Positions 15,345 through 24,108 of a DNA stretch of 36,555 nt are shown piece after piece; the stretch's first letter is position 1; every line of letters begins with the position of its first letter. The stretch comes from Erysipelotrichaceae bacterium. Lineage in GTDB: Bacteria > Bacillota_I > Bacilli_A > Erysipelotrichales > Erysipelotrichaceae. The translations under genes and the position numbers were made by a program. The stretch spans positions 1-36,555 of the forward strand of contig JAQYFP010000021.1 in the NCBI GenBank assembly GCA_028723085.1. The letters are read 5' to 3'. The notes under the pieces are model-generated. The model did not search any database. It was not told the DNA's origin and saw only the letters and a program-made list of their open reading frames with translations.

Positions 15345-17576
15345 ATGTTATTAAGTATCGTTGTTCCTTTTTATAAATATAAAAACTATTTAAATGAGTG
15401 TCTAGACTCTCTTTTAAATAGTTCTTTTCATGATTTTGAAACGATTTTAGTGTTAGATCACAATGAAGAAAACATTGATGATTTACTTCAAACATATTCT
15501 TCATTAAATATTCGTGTGATTCATAATGAAAAACACGGTGTTGCGAGTTCTCGAAATGCGGGTATTAAAGCTGCTAAAGGAAATTATATTTACTTTTTAG
15601 ATAGTGATGACTATGTATTAAAAGATACTTTATATTTATTATCAAAATGTATTACAAATCAAGACATTGTATATGGACAAGTAAATAATACTTGGAACAA
15701 TATGGCAAATTACTTAGAAAAACAAGCTAAGAAATTAGAAAATCTTGATGACGAAGAAGTTGAAATGAAAGAAATGGAATCGCAACAAAAAATTCAAGAT
15801 TTCATTAGTCAATATAATCAACCTGAATCCACTTTATTGGCGTATTATCATATGTTCAAAAAGAAAAGAGGTTCTAATAATATAACTGTTCTATCTCATG
15901 CGTATTCAAGAACGTTCTTATTAGAAAACAACATTGAATTTAATGAAAGTTTGACATATTATAGTGATTTTCCATTTATTATTGAATGTTTATCAAAAGC
16001 GAAAACATTTAATGGATGTTTAGATGCGATTTATGTTAAGAGAAGACACAATGATCCTATTAACTATCCAGCACTTAGACAAGAAGAAAATGAAGGAAGA
16101 TTCTATGAAAGAATGAATTCATATGAATTGTCCTATAAAAAGACCAATAATGAAATTCTTACCGAAATGATTGATTATAAAATTATTAATTATTATTTCC
16201 GTCATTTCGTAAAACGATTAAGAAGAAGTGAAAAACCAGAATGGAAAAATGAATATTTCAATCGTTTTAGTGAAGTCATGAATTTAGTCAGTGATAAAGC
16301 TATTTCAAAGTATTCTAAAGAAAAACAAAAAATGATTGCGTCTTTAAAAAATAAAGACTTAAATAAGACTTTAAAATTAGTGCGTACATTCTTGGGTAAA
16401 AAGAAATTAAAGAATATGACACATAATAAGAATACGATGTTTAAATTAGCTTATTATCATGTATATTTGAAAAAACCAATTTTAAAGAATGTCGTTTTAT
16501 TTGAAACATTTAATGCGAAGAATTATTCTGATTCTCCTAAATATATTTATGAATACTTGGCTTCTCATTATGGAGACCAATATGAATTTGTATGGGCATT
16601 GAATAATGGGGCTAAACCCAAATATGGAGGTAAAGTAGTAAAGCGTTTCTCTTTTGAATATGCGTATTACTTAGCTCGTGCTCAATATTTAGTCTTCAAT
16701 GTTCGTCCACCTCTTTGGTATCGTAAACGAGAAGGACAAACGTTCTTGGAAACATGGCATGGAACGCCTTTAAAACGTCTTGTGTTTGATCAAGAAGAAG
16801 TAACAGCAGCTTCTCCTAAATATAAACAACAATTCTATAAACAAAGAAAAGATTGGGATTATTTAATTAGTGCCAATGATTTTTCAACAGAAACATTTGC
16901 ACGTTGTTTTATGTATGAAGGAGAAATCTTGGATATAGGATATCCTCGTAATGATATTTTATATGCTCCGAATAAAGAAGAATTGGCAGTTGAAATTAAA
17001 AAGAAATTAAATATCCCATTGGATAAAAAAGTAATTTTATATGCACCAACTTGGCGTGATGATGAATACTATGGAAAAGGACAATATAAATTTGAACTTC
17101 AACTGGATTGTAAAATGTTGAAAGAAAAAATTGGAAATGAATATGTATTGTTGTTAAGAACGCATCAATATATTTCAGATCGATTGGATACAACGGGATT
17201 AGAAGGATTTGCGATAAATGTATCTCAATATGATGATATTTCGGAATTGTATTTGATTAGTGATATTTGTATTACGGATTATTCTTCGGTATTCTTTGAT
17301 TTCGCAAACTTAAAACGACCTATTTTATTCTATACATATGACATTGAAAAATATAAAAATCAATTAAGAGGTTTCTATATCGATATGACAAGTGAAGTAC
17401 CTGGTCCTTTACTATATACAAATGAAGAAGTATTATATGCGATTGAACATATTGATGAAGTCGAACAACAATATAGTGAACGCTATCAACAATTCTATGA
17501 TCGTTTCTGTCATTTAGATGATGGAAATGCGTCTAAGCGATGTGTAGAAAGAGTATTTTTAAATAAGAAGGACTAA
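15345..17576 (+). CDS. Fusion: GT2 glycosyltransferase + CDP-glycerol glycerophosphotransferase
   Basis: The protein has two modules in 743 residues. Residues 1 to about 250 are a family-2 glycosyltransferase (LLSIVVPFYKYKNYLNECL, 'GVASSRNAGIKAAKG', metal-binding YFLDSDDYV). A basic linker follows, and from about residue 380 there is a TagF/TagB-type transferase with ETWHGTPLKRL, ILYAPTWRDD and ITDYSSVFFDFA. The second half should add glycerol-phosphate (or a related polyol-phosphate) from CDP-glycerol; the first should add a sugar, acceptor unknown. The ribosome binding site is ATAGGAGG. The reading frame is continuous, so this is a true fusion. Substrates cannot be read from sequence. Confidence 0.9.
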   Translation: MLLSIVVPFYKYKNYLNECLDSLLNSSFHDFETILVLDHNEENIDDLLQTYSSLNIRVIHNEKHGVASSRNAGIKAAKGNYIYFLDSDDYVLKDTLYLLSKCITNQDIVYGQVNNTWNNMANYLEKQAKKLENLDDEEVEMKEMESQQKIQDFISQYNQPESTLLAYYHMFKKKRGSNNITVLSHAYSRTFLLENNIEFNESLTYYSDFPFIIECLSKAKTFNGCLDAIYVKRRHNDPINYPALRQEENEGRFYERMNSYELSYKKTNNEILTEMIDYKIINYYFRHFVKRLRRSEKPEWKNEYFNRFSEVMNLVSDKAISKYSKEKQKMIASLKNKDLNKTLKLVRTFLGKKKLKNMTHNKNTMFKLAYYHVYLKKPILKNVVLFETFNAKNYSDSPKYIYEYLASHYGDQYEFVWALNNGAKPKYGGKVVKRFSFEYAYYLARAQYLVFNVRPPLWYRKREGQTFLETWHGTPLKRLVFDQEEVTAASPKYKQQFYKQRKDWDYLISANDFSTETFARCFMYEGEILDIGYPRNDILYAPNKEELAVEIKKKLNIPLDKKVILYAPTWRDDEYYGKGQYKFELQLDCKMLKEKIGNEYVLLLRTHQYISDRLDTTGLEGFAINVSQYDDISELYLISDICITDYSSVFFDFANLKRPILFYTYDIEKYKNQLRGFYIDMTSEVPGPLLYTNEEVLYAIEHIDEVEQQYSERYQQFYDRFCHLDDGNASKRCVERVFLNKKD

Positions 17577-17578
17577 AC

Positions 17579-18784
17579 ATGATTAAATGGATTAAAAAAA
17601 TTGTTCATAAATGCATTGTGATTTTTAATCGATTAATTTATCGTCTTATACCTGTTGATGACCATACGATTTTATTTATTGCCTTCCATGGAAGAGGATA
17701 TTCCGATAATCCTAAGGCCATTCATCAAGCTATGATGAAAGATGATCGTTTTAAGGATTATAAATTTGTATGGGCAATAAAACATCATAAAAGTAAAAAT
17801 TTAGATATTCCGAATGCGAAAATCATCGAATACTTTAGTTTGAGTTATTTCTATTATTTAGCGCATTCGAAAATTTGGGTAGTAAACTGTAAGTTACCTG
17901 GATATGTATTAAAAAAGGAAAATCAGATTTATCTACAAACATGGCATGGAACACCATTAAAGCGATTAGCTCATGACATTGTCTTAAGCGAAGATGCAAC
18001 GTTCTATCGTTCACAAATGGATGCAGCAAGTATGTATAAAACATATGACGTTGATGTAGCTCGTTATAACTACATGATTTCACCCAATGCCTTTTGTTCT
18101 AAGATTTTTCCAAGTGCATTTGCCATTGATCCAAGTAAGTTAATTGAAACAGGATATCCAAGAAACGATGTGTTATCGCATATTAATGAACAAGATGTGA
18201 TGAATAAGAAAAAAGAATTACATCTTCCTTTAGACAAGAAAGTCATTTTATATGCACCAACATGGCGTGATAATTCCTATGTTGCCCAAGGATACACATT
18301 CCAATTAAAAGCAGATTTTAGAAAGTGGAAAGAAATATTAGGTGATGATTACATTGTTTTATTTAAACCACATTATTTAATTATTAATTCTTTTAAAGAA
18401 GATGAACAATTAAATGGTTTTCTATATTCAATGGATGCGACTATGGACATTGCACAATTATATGAATTATCTGATATTTTAATTACTGATTATTCTTCTG
18501 TTTTCTTTGATTATGCGATATTAAATCGTCCTATTTATTTTTATATGTATGATTTAGAAGAATATGCTCAAGATTTACGAGGATTCTATCTAGATATTCA
18601 TAAAGATTTACCAGGAAAGATTTATCGTAATGAAGAGGATTTATTAGTTGATTTAAAGAATAATGTCTTTGATTATGAACACTTAAAAGAATTTAATGCG
18701 TATTTCAACAACAAAGAAGATGGAAATGCTTCAAAGCGTGTTATTGATATTCTTTATAAGGAGATTAACCATGGGGTTAAGTAA
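17579..18784 (+). CDS. CDP-glycerol:polyol-phosphate glycerophosphotransferase (TagF/TagB family)
   Basis: This 401-residue membrane-associated transferase shows the complete family pattern: FHGRGYSDNPKAIHQAM near the N terminus, LQTWHGTPLKRLAHD, 'VILYAPTWRDNSY' and ILITDYSSVFFDYAIL, with the catalytic-type His residues in the WHG motif and near 'LFKPHY'. It closely resembles the C-terminal half of the preceding fusion, suggesting duplication. The start lies two bases after the previous stop with AGAAGGA upstream. Primase (TagB-like) and polymerase (TagF-like) activities cannot be told apart by eye. Confidence 0.9.
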   Translation: MIKWIKKIVHKCIVIFNRLIYRLIPVDDHTILFIAFHGRGYSDNPKAIHQAMMKDDRFKDYKFVWAIKHHKSKNLDIPNAKIIEYFSLSYFYYLAHSKIWVVNCKLPGYVLKKENQIYLQTWHGTPLKRLAHDIVLSEDATFYRSQMDAASMYKTYDVDVARYNYMISPNAFCSKIFPSAFAIDPSKLIETGYPRNDVLSHINEQDVMNKKKELHLPLDKKVILYAPTWRDNSYVAQGYTFQLKADFRKWKEILGDDYIVLFKPHYLIINSFKEDEQLNGFLYSMDATMDIAQLYELSDILITDYSSVFFDYAILNRPIYFYMYDLEEYAQDLRGFYLDIHKDLPGKIYRNEEDLLVDLKNNVFDYEHLKEFNAYFNNKEDGNASKRVIDILYKEINHGVK

Positions 18785-19835
18785 AATAATCTTAAATATA
18801 GCTCTGCGTATTTTAGATGTCTTAACATTCTTTGTGAAACAAGATTCCAAGCGAATTACGTTTGTTTCTTTGACACAAAGTGAATTAAGCTCGGATTTTA
18901 AAAAGATAAATGATTTATTGGGTTCAGATGAATTTCATATTCATTATAATTTGATTGAATTTGAGTCGAATTTATTAGGACAACTTAAATATTTCTTTAA
19001 TTGTTTAAAACAATTAATTGATTTAAAGAAATCAAAATTAGTTATTTTAAATGATAATAACTATGTTGTTTCTTTTTTTAAACCAGAACAAACAAAGGTA
19101 CTACAAATATGGCATGCTCCAGGTGCTGTTAAAAAATTTGGAAATCAAATAAAAAGGCAGTATCCAATTCAAAATTATGACTATGTTATTTGTAATAGTG
19201 AATATTGGAAAGCCATTTATAGTGAATGTTTTAATGTAAAAGAAGAACAAGTAATAGTAACGGGTTTACCTAGAATGGATGATTTATTAAAAGATACAAC
19301 AAGTGATTTTTATATTCGTCATCCAGAGTGTAAAAATAAAAAACTAATATTATATGCACCTACGTTTAGAGGAAATATAATAGATGGTTTAAAGAGTGTT
19401 TGCATGGATTTTGATCAGTTACATTTAAATGAAGATGAAATCCTTCTTTGTAAGTTTCATCCTTTATTAAAGGACATGGAAATTAATCATAAACAAGTCA
19501 TTAATGTATCCAAAGAAGATTTATATGATTTAATGAAAGTAAGTCATTTATTGATTTCGGATTATTCTTCTGTATTCTTTGATTATTGTTTATTAGAAAA
19601 ACCAGTGATTGCCTTTGTACCAGATTATGAATCATATGAAAAACAAATTGGATTTAATATTGATTTGTATTCTGATTTTGATGGTCCAATTTGTACAAAT
19701 GAACAACAATTAAATGAAGTCATTCACTGTGATTTAAAAATTGATTCACAATTTCAAAGAAAGTTTGTAGAGTATACTGATGGTATGAATTCTTATCGAG
19801 TTGTGAATTTGATTAAACAAATTATGAATCATTAA
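18771..19835 (+). CDS. Divergent CDP-glycerol glycerophosphotransferase family protein
   Basis: I use the ATG at 18771 (MGLSKIILNIA, 354 residues), 75 bases inside the ORF-track frame, because AAGGAG precedes it and the upstream part only overlaps the previous gene; the overlap is then 14 bases. Family motifs are present but altered: QIWHAPGAVKKFG in place of WHGTPLK, LYAPTFRG in place of APTWRD, and LLISDYSSVFFDYCLL. The WHA-GA-KKFG variant occurs in a distinct branch of the family. It may be the primase that starts the chain, or act on a different polyol. It ends in a terminator shared with relQ. Confidence 0.85.
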   Translation: MGLSKIILNIALRILDVLTFFVKQDSKRITFVSLTQSELSSDFKKINDLLGSDEFHIHYNLIEFESNLLGQLKYFFNCLKQLIDLKKSKLVILNDNNYVVSFFKPEQTKVLQIWHAPGAVKKFGNQIKRQYPIQNYDYVICNSEYWKAIYSECFNVKEEQVIVTGLPRMDDLLKDTTSDFYIRHPECKNKKLILYAPTFRGNIIDGLKSVCMDFDQLHLNEDEILLCKFHPLLKDMEINHKQVINVSKEDLYDLMKVSHLLISDYSSVFFDYCLLEKPVIAFVPDYESYEKQIGFNIDLYSDFDGPICTNEQQLNEVIHCDLKIDSQFQRKFVEYTDGMNSYRVVNLIKQIMNH

Positions 19836-19836
19836 A

Positions 19837-19868
19837 AAAAGATGGAATTTTATTATTTTCCATCTTTT
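19837..19868. terminator. Bidirectional terminator between the tag cluster and relQ
   Basis: AAAAGATGGAA and TTCCATCTTTT form an 11-bp perfect stem with A-rich and T-rich flanks, so it can end transcripts from either side. The relQ stop codon lies in the loop region. Confidence 0.88.
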
Positions 19869-20503
19869 ATTTGTTGCATTTTACGATCCAATTCCTGACA
19901 AATTTTTGAACAAATATAAAGTTCATTATCGATTTCATTTAAGCGTTCTTGTGGTAAGTCTTTTTTATAGCGTATTTTATGTTCTAGACTCGCCCAAAAA
20001 TCCATTGCGATAGTACGAAATTGAACTTCAACTTTTACCCATTTCTTTTCATTGGCAAGAAAAATAGGAATTTCAATAATTAAGTGTAAAGAACGATATC
20101 CATTTGGCTTCGCATTTTGAATATAATCTTTTTTTTCAATGAGTCTTACGTCATCTTGTTTTAAAAATAAATGAGCTAAATTATAAATATCTTCTTCAAA
20201 TGAACAAATAATACGAACACCAGCTATATCAAATAAATTTGTTTCCATTGATGATACCGACAAAGGAAGATTACGTCGTTCTAATTTTTTGACGATACTT
20301 TCTTCTTTTTTTATACGAGTATGAATGGATTCAATGGGGTTACGATCAGCTAAAATAGAAAAGTTTTCACTTAATACTTTAAATTTTGTTTCAACTTCCA
20401 TTAAAGCACATCGATAATATGACATACTTTGTTTGATTTGTTGTTCGATTTGGTCTTCACTTTGATTGGAATCGTATTTTGCGAATACTTCTGCCATATT
20501 CAT
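19853..20503 (-). CDS. relQ: Small alarmone synthetase (RelQ/YjbM-type GTP pyrophosphokinase)
   Basis: This enzyme transfers pyrophosphate from ATP to GDP or GTP to make (p)ppGpp. At 216 residues it has only the synthetase domain and no hydrolase or regulatory domains, which marks a small alarmone synthetase. Motifs are DIAGVRIICSF, KPNGYRSLHL, VEVQFRTIAMDFWASLEHKIRYK. The last block fits RelQ better than RelP. Two close ATGs are possible (20503 and 20497); GGTGAT is well placed for the first. It is transcribed away from rsmG, with an extended -10 promoter and a long inverted repeat upstream. Confidence 0.94.
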   Translation of the reverse strand: MNMAEVFAKYDSNQSEDQIEQQIKQSMSYYRCALMEVETKFKVLSENFSILADRNPIESIHTRIKKEESIVKKLERRNLPLSVSSMETNLFDIAGVRIICSFEEDIYNLAHLFLKQDDVRLIEKKDYIQNAKPNGYRSLHLIIEIPIFLANEKKWVKVEVQFRTIAMDFWASLEHKIRYKKDLPQERLNEIDNELYICSKICQELDRKMQQIKDGK

Positions 20504-20521
20504 TTTTAAATCACCGCTTGC

Positions 20522-20530
20522 ATTGTAACA
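20522..20530 (-). promoter_or_regulatory. Extended -10 promoter of relQ
   Basis: On the minus strand TGTTACAAT (TG-T-TACAAT) lies 18 bases before the relQ ATG. The -35 position falls inside the left arm of the neighbouring inverted repeat. Confidence 0.6.
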
Positions 20531-20536
20531 TAGTTT

Positions 20537-20583
20537 TATTATTTTTTAAATTGACAAATATGATGTCAATTTAAAAAATAATA
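20537..20583. repeat. 20-bp perfect inverted repeat between relQ and rsmG
   Basis: The arms 20537-20556 (ending AAATTGACA) and 20564-20583 are exact inverse complements around the seven-base spacer AATATGA. It sits between two divergent promoters, where no transcript needs to end, so an operator, a cruciform or a shared regulatory site is more likely than a terminator. Confidence 0.85.
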
Positions 20584-20612
20584 TATAGTTGTAATCAGAA
20601 ATAGATTGTTCA

Positions 20613-20621
20613 TGTTATAAT
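20613..20621 (+). promoter_or_regulatory. Extended -10 promoter of rsmG-parA-parB
   Basis: TGTTATAAT (TG-T-TATAAT) lies 18 bases before the rsmG ATG. No good -35 hexamer is seen 17 bases upstream. Confidence 0.7.
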
Positions 20622-20639
20622 AAGGCGGCAGAGGTAAAT

Positions 20640-21341
20640 ATGACAAAAGAAGAATTCATTAGTGCTTGTAAGCAAGCAAATATCACTTTAACAGAAAAAC
20701 AAATTCATCAATTTGAATTGTACAAAGATTTATTATTGGAATGGAATGAAAAAATGAATTTAACAGCCATCACCAAAGAAGAAGAAATATGGGAAAAACA
20801 CTTCTATGATTCGATTTACCCTTTCTTCAATTGTGAAATCAATTCAATGTGTGATGTAGGATCCGGTGCAGGTTTTCCTGGTATTCCGGTAAAAATTGTT
20901 TTTGATTCGATTCACTTAACAATCGTTGAGCCGTTACAAAAAAGGTGTCGCTTTTTAGAAGAAGTCAAAAAACAACTTCATCTTGAAAATGTTGAAATTA
21001 AAGCTGAACGAGCAGAGGATTTTGTGAAAAATCATCGTGAACAATATGATTTAGTAAGTGCTAGAGCGGTTGCGAAACTTTCTATTTTATTAGAGCTTTG
21101 TGTTCCACTTGTGAAAGTGAATGGTCTTATGGTTGCTTTAAAGGGAAAAAATGGAAAACAGGAATTAGAAGAGGCTCAAAAAGCAGTTTCAATTTTAAGT
21201 CTTGATCTTGAAAAAGAAGAGATATTTCATTTAGATGATGAAGCAACAAGAATGAATTTTTATTTTAGAAAGAAAAAGAGTACGCCTTTAAAATATCCTA
21301 GAGCGTATGGACAAATAAAGAAAAAGCCATTGGGGGAGTAA
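20640..21341 (+). CDS. rsmG: 16S rRNA (guanine-N7) methyltransferase G
   Basis: RsmG (GidB) uses S-adenosylmethionine to methylate G527 of 16S rRNA; loss gives low-level streptomycin resistance in other species. The 233-residue protein has EWNEKMNLTAI, KHFYDSI, the SAM-binding loop CDVGSGAGFPGIPVKI and VSARAVAKLSILLEL, all diagnostic. The ribosome binding site is AGAGGT. It is one base from parA, and rsmG-parA-parB near the origin is a common order in Bacillota. Confidence 0.98.
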   Translation: MTKEEFISACKQANITLTEKQIHQFELYKDLLLEWNEKMNLTAITKEEEIWEKHFYDSIYPFFNCEINSMCDVGSGAGFPGIPVKIVFDSIHLTIVEPLQKRCRFLEEVKKQLHLENVEIKAERAEDFVKNHREQYDLVSARAVAKLSILLELCVPLVKVNGLMVALKGKNGKQELEEAQKAVSILSLDLEKEEIFHLDDEATRMNFYFRKKKSTPLKYPRAYGQIKKKPLGE

Positions 21342-21342
21342 T

Positions 21343-22110
21343 ATGGGAAAAATAGTTGCTATTTCAAATCAAAAAGGTGGCGTTGGAAAGACAACAACAG
21401 CCATTAATTTATCAAGTGGTCTTTCTTATATGCAAAAGAAAGTCTTATTAATTGATTTGGATTCACAAGGAAATGCATCAACGGGTTTGTCTGCTATTAG
21501 AGAACAAGGACAAAATACAATTTATTCGGTTTTATTTGAGAATTGTCCGATTGAACAAGCTATCGTTCATTTGGATTCACCAAATATTGATATGTTACCA
21601 GCTAATTTAACTTTAGCAGGAGCGGATATTTTGATGGATCAAGAAAATGACAAAGAAATGTTTTTAAAGAATGCGGTGGCACCAATCAAAGATCAATATG
21701 ATTATATTATTATTGATTGTCCTCCTTCACTTGGACTACTAACAACCAATGCCCTTACAGCAGCGGATAGTGTTTTAATTCCAGTGCAATGTGAATACTA
21801 TGCTCTTGAAGGGGTAACTCAATTGTTGATGACAATTCGTTTAGTTCAAAAAACAACGAATCCTAAATTAAAAATTGAGGGATTGGTTATGACTATGTAT
21901 GACATTCGTACAAAATTGAGTATGGAAGTTTCACAAGATGTACGTCAAACTTTTGGAAAATTAGTTTATCAGAGTTATATTCCAAGAAATATTAAATTAT
22001 CAGAAGCACCAAGCCGTGGACAATCTATTTTTGAATACGATGTAAATAGTTCAGGGGCTAAATCTTATGGTGATTTAACACAAGAATTTGTAAGACGAAA
22101 CGAGGAATAA
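21343..22110 (+). CDS. parA: Chromosome partitioning ATPase ParA (Soj)
   Basis: ParA is a Walker-type ATPase that binds DNA non-specifically and, with ParB-parS, segregates the origin region; in B. subtilis Soj also acts on DnaA. The deviant Walker A motif is KGGVGKTTTAINL at about residue 11, the A' motif is DLDSQGNAST, and Walker B is IIIDCPPSLGLLT. At 255 residues it lacks the extra N-terminal DNA-binding domain of plasmid ParAs, so it is chromosomal type. GGGGGAG precedes the ATG. Confidence 0.97.
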   Translation: MGKIVAISNQKGGVGKTTTAINLSSGLSYMQKKVLLIDLDSQGNASTGLSAIREQGQNTIYSVLFENCPIEQAIVHLDSPNIDMLPANLTLAGADILMDQENDKEMFLKNAVAPIKDQYDYIIIDCPPSLGLLTTNALTAADSVLIPVQCEYYALEGVTQLLMTIRLVQKTTNPKLKIEGLVMTMYDIRTKLSMEVSQDVRQTFGKLVYQSYIPRNIKLSEAPSRGQSIFEYDVNSSGAKSYGDLTQEFVRRNEE

Positions 22111-22111
22111 C

Positions 22112-22978
22112 ATGGATAATAAAAAATTAGGAAAAGGTCTTTCTTCTATTTTTGGTGAAGATGTCGCAAAGGTTTTAGATGATATTCAAAATGGTGATGT
22201 TCAAACCGAAAAACAAGAACAAAAGAAAATTGATATTACGCAAATTCGTCCTAATCCATATCAACCACGAAAAGTTTTTGACCAAGAAGCATTAAAAGAA
22301 TTAAGTGATTCGATTGCCCAACATGGGGTATTCACACCGATTTTAGTTAAAAAAGGAATTCGTGGATATGACTTAATTGCTGGGGAACGTCGTTTGCGTG
22401 CTTCCAAAATGGCGGGATTAGAAGAAATTCCGGCTATCATTGTAGATTTTGATGACCAACAAATGATGGAAATTGCTTTATTGGAAAACATTCAAAGAGA
22501 GGATTTAAATGTTATCGAAGAAGCAAAGGCATATGAAAATTTAATTAATCGTTTTCAATATACGCAAGAACAATTAGCTCATCGAGTTGGTAAATCAAGA
22601 GAACATATTACCAATACGCTTCGTTTATTAAAGTTACCAGAACAAGTTCAAGAATATGTTGTGAATAAACAATTATCAATGGGACATGTTCGTGCTTTAT
22701 TGTCTTTAAAAGATGAAGATCGTATTTTAAAAACAGCGCAAAAAGCTATTGATCAAAATTTATCGGTTCGAAAAGTTGAGCAATTGGTAAAAGATATCAA
22801 TAATCCAAAGGTACCTGAAAAAAATCCAGAGGATATTTATTTAAAAGATATAAAAGTTAAATTAGAGGAATTTTTCAAAACAAATGTAAGTGTATCAAAT
22901 CATTCTATTTCTATTCATGTTGAAGATAAAGAAGATATGAATCGTATTTTAGAGATGCTTCATTTAGTTGAGGATTAA
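22112..22978 (+). CDS. parB: Chromosome partitioning protein ParB (Spo0J)
   Basis: ParB is a CTP-dependent clamp that loads at parS sites and recruits SMC. The N terminus has KLGKGLSSIFGE, the ParA-stimulating segment. Next come RPNPYQPRK and GERRLRASKMAG, the CTP-binding ParB/Srx motifs, then ENIQREDLN, and a helix-turn-helix at 'YTQEQLAHRVGKSREHITNTLRLL'. The length of 288 residues is normal. It follows parA by one base. I found no full TGTTTCACGTGAAACA parS site in this window by eye. A terminator overlaps its stop codon. Confidence 0.97.
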   Translation: MDNKKLGKGLSSIFGEDVAKVLDDIQNGDVQTEKQEQKKIDITQIRPNPYQPRKVFDQEALKELSDSIAQHGVFTPILVKKGIRGYDLIAGERRLRASKMAGLEEIPAIIVDFDDQQMMEIALLENIQREDLNVIEEAKAYENLINRFQYTQEQLAHRVGKSREHITNTLRLLKLPEQVQEYVVNKQLSMGHVRALLSLKDEDRILKTAQKAIDQNLSVRKVEQLVKDINNPKVPEKNPEDIYLKDIKVKLEEFFKTNVSVSNHSISIHVEDKEDMNRILEMLHLVED

Positions 22979-22991
22979 TTCCTCTTTTTTA
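22970..22991 (+). terminator. Short terminator after parB
   Basis: GAGGA-TTAAT-TCCTC makes a 5-bp stem that includes the parB stop codon and is followed by TTTTTTA. The stem is short, so some read-through is possible. Confidence 0.6.
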
Positions 22992-23020
22992 TTGAATTGC
23001 GTATGGATTAAGTCTATAAT
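22992..23020 (+). promoter_or_regulatory. Promoter of the yitT-family gene
   Basis: TTGAAT (22992-22997) and TATAAT (23015-23020) are spaced by 17 bases. The predicted start near 23027 excludes the ORF-track TTG start at 23026. Confidence 0.8.
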
Positions 23021-23052
23021 CGAATTTGTTGTTTAAGAGGTATGAACAAAAT

Positions 23053-23898
23053 ATGAAAAAAATAAAGTTTTTTGTGGTATTAAATCTAGGATTGTTTTTA
23101 ACAGCTATTGGAATTGCGATATTTAAAACACCAAATCATTTTGCCTTTGGAGGAACATCTGGTATTTCTATTATCTTAGCAACTTTATTTCCTCGTTTTA
23201 ATGTAGGAAGCTTTATGTGGTTAGTAAATGGAATATTAGTTGTATTGGGATTAATTTTCTTAGGAAGAAAAACAATGGGATGGACGATTTATTCTTCATT
23301 TGCACTTTCTTTTTATGTAAGTTTAATCGAAAAAGTAATTGTATTATCAGCCCCATTGACAAATGATACATTCTTGGAACTATGGTTTGCGGTTATTTTA
23401 CCAGCAGTTGGTTCTGCACTTGTATTTAATGTAGGAGCAAGCACAGGAGGAACAGATATTGTAGCGATGATTTTACATAAATATACTTCTTTAGAAATCG
23501 GAAAAGCATTAATGGTTTCGGATTCAATCATTGTATTAATCGCAGCTTATTTATTTGGTCCTGCAACTGGTTTATATTGTATTTTAGGTCTTATTTTAAA
23601 GGGAACATTAGTTGATAGTGTGATTGAAAGCTTTAACTTACGAAAAGTTTGTACTGTTGTGACAAGTAAACCGGATCCAATTAAGAATTATATTATTGAA
23701 GTGTTACATCGTTCAGCAACGGTTGAACAAGCAACAGGTGCTTATACAGATGAAGAAAAAACAATTTTAATTACAGTATTAACAAAAAGAGAAGCTATGT
23801 TGTTAAGAAACTTTATTCACCAAAGCGATGAAAAAGCATTTATTACGATTGTTAATAGTTCAGAGATTATTGGAAAAGGATTTAGAGGAGCGGTTTAG
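23053..23898 (+). CDS. YitT family membrane protein (DUF161/DUF2179)
   Basis: The protein has about five or six hydrophobic segments in the first 200 residues (for example FFVVLNLGLFLTAIGIAIF and 'MLWLVNGILVVLGLIFLG'-like stretches) with the family motif FAFGGTSGISIILA and GASTGGTDIVAMIL. The C-terminal 80 residues form a soluble DUF2179 domain (RSATVEQATGAYTDEEK, LRNFIHQSDEKAFI). The family is common and its substrate is unknown. The ATG at 23053 (281 residues) is chosen because the longer frame would start at the transcription start; AAGAGG lies about 12 bases upstream, a slightly long gap. It stands alone between two terminators. Confidence 0.88.
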   Translation: MKKIKFFVVLNLGLFLTAIGIAIFKTPNHFAFGGTSGISIILATLFPRFNVGSFMWLVNGILVVLGLIFLGRKTMGWTIYSSFALSFYVSLIEKVIVLSAPLTNDTFLELWFAVILPAVGSALVFNVGASTGGTDIVAMILHKYTSLEIGKALMVSDSIIVLIAAYLFGPATGLYCILGLILKGTLVDSVIESFNLRKVCTVVTSKPDPIKNYIIEVLHRSATVEQATGAYTDEEKTILITVLTKREAMLLRNFIHQSDEKAFITIVNSSEIIGKGFRGAV

Positions 23899-23920
23899 AA
23901 AACTAAACCGTTTTTCTTTT
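23891..23920 (+). terminator. Intrinsic terminator after the yitT-family gene
   Basis: CGGTTTAG-AAAA-CTAAACCG is an 8-bp perfect hairpin that includes the stop codon and is followed by TTTTTCTTTTTTTT. Confidence 0.92.
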
Positions 23921-23933
23921 TTTTCATTTCGTA

Positions 23934-23939
23934 TATAAT
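23934..23939 (+). promoter_or_regulatory. -10 element of the glmS transcript
   Basis: A perfect TATAAT precedes the ribozyme; the -35 position lies in the T tract of the previous terminator and is poor. RNA would start near 23946, about 25 bases before the ribozyme cleavage site. Confidence 0.65.
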
Positions 23940-23965
23940 ATGAAGCATATTGCGAATATAAAAAA

Positions 23966-24108
23966 TAATAGCGCCAGGACTACTATGTAGTTGACGAGGA
24001 CCAAGTTAATCGAAAGATTCGGCGGATGACTTGGAGGCTTGATACAGTCTGTAGTAAATGATAAAACCGATTTGTGAAAATCGAACAAATTCATTGAGTA
24101 TCTTCGCA
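23966..24108 (+). ncRNA. glmS ribozyme-riboswitch
   Basis: This RNA cleaves itself when glucosamine-6-phosphate is bound and so lowers glmS expression. The conserved core is present in order: AGCGCCAGGACT with cleavage expected between A23970 and G23971; the small hairpin ACTAC-TAT-GTAGT; TTGACGAGGACCAAGT; AATCGAAAGATTCGGCGGAT; ACTTGGAGGC, which pairs with CCAAGT; and ACAGTCTG. A further hairpin CGATTT-GTGA-AAATCG at about 24068-24083 fits the P4 region. The element ends about 25 bases before the glmS ATG. The outer ends are approximate. Confidence 0.97.
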
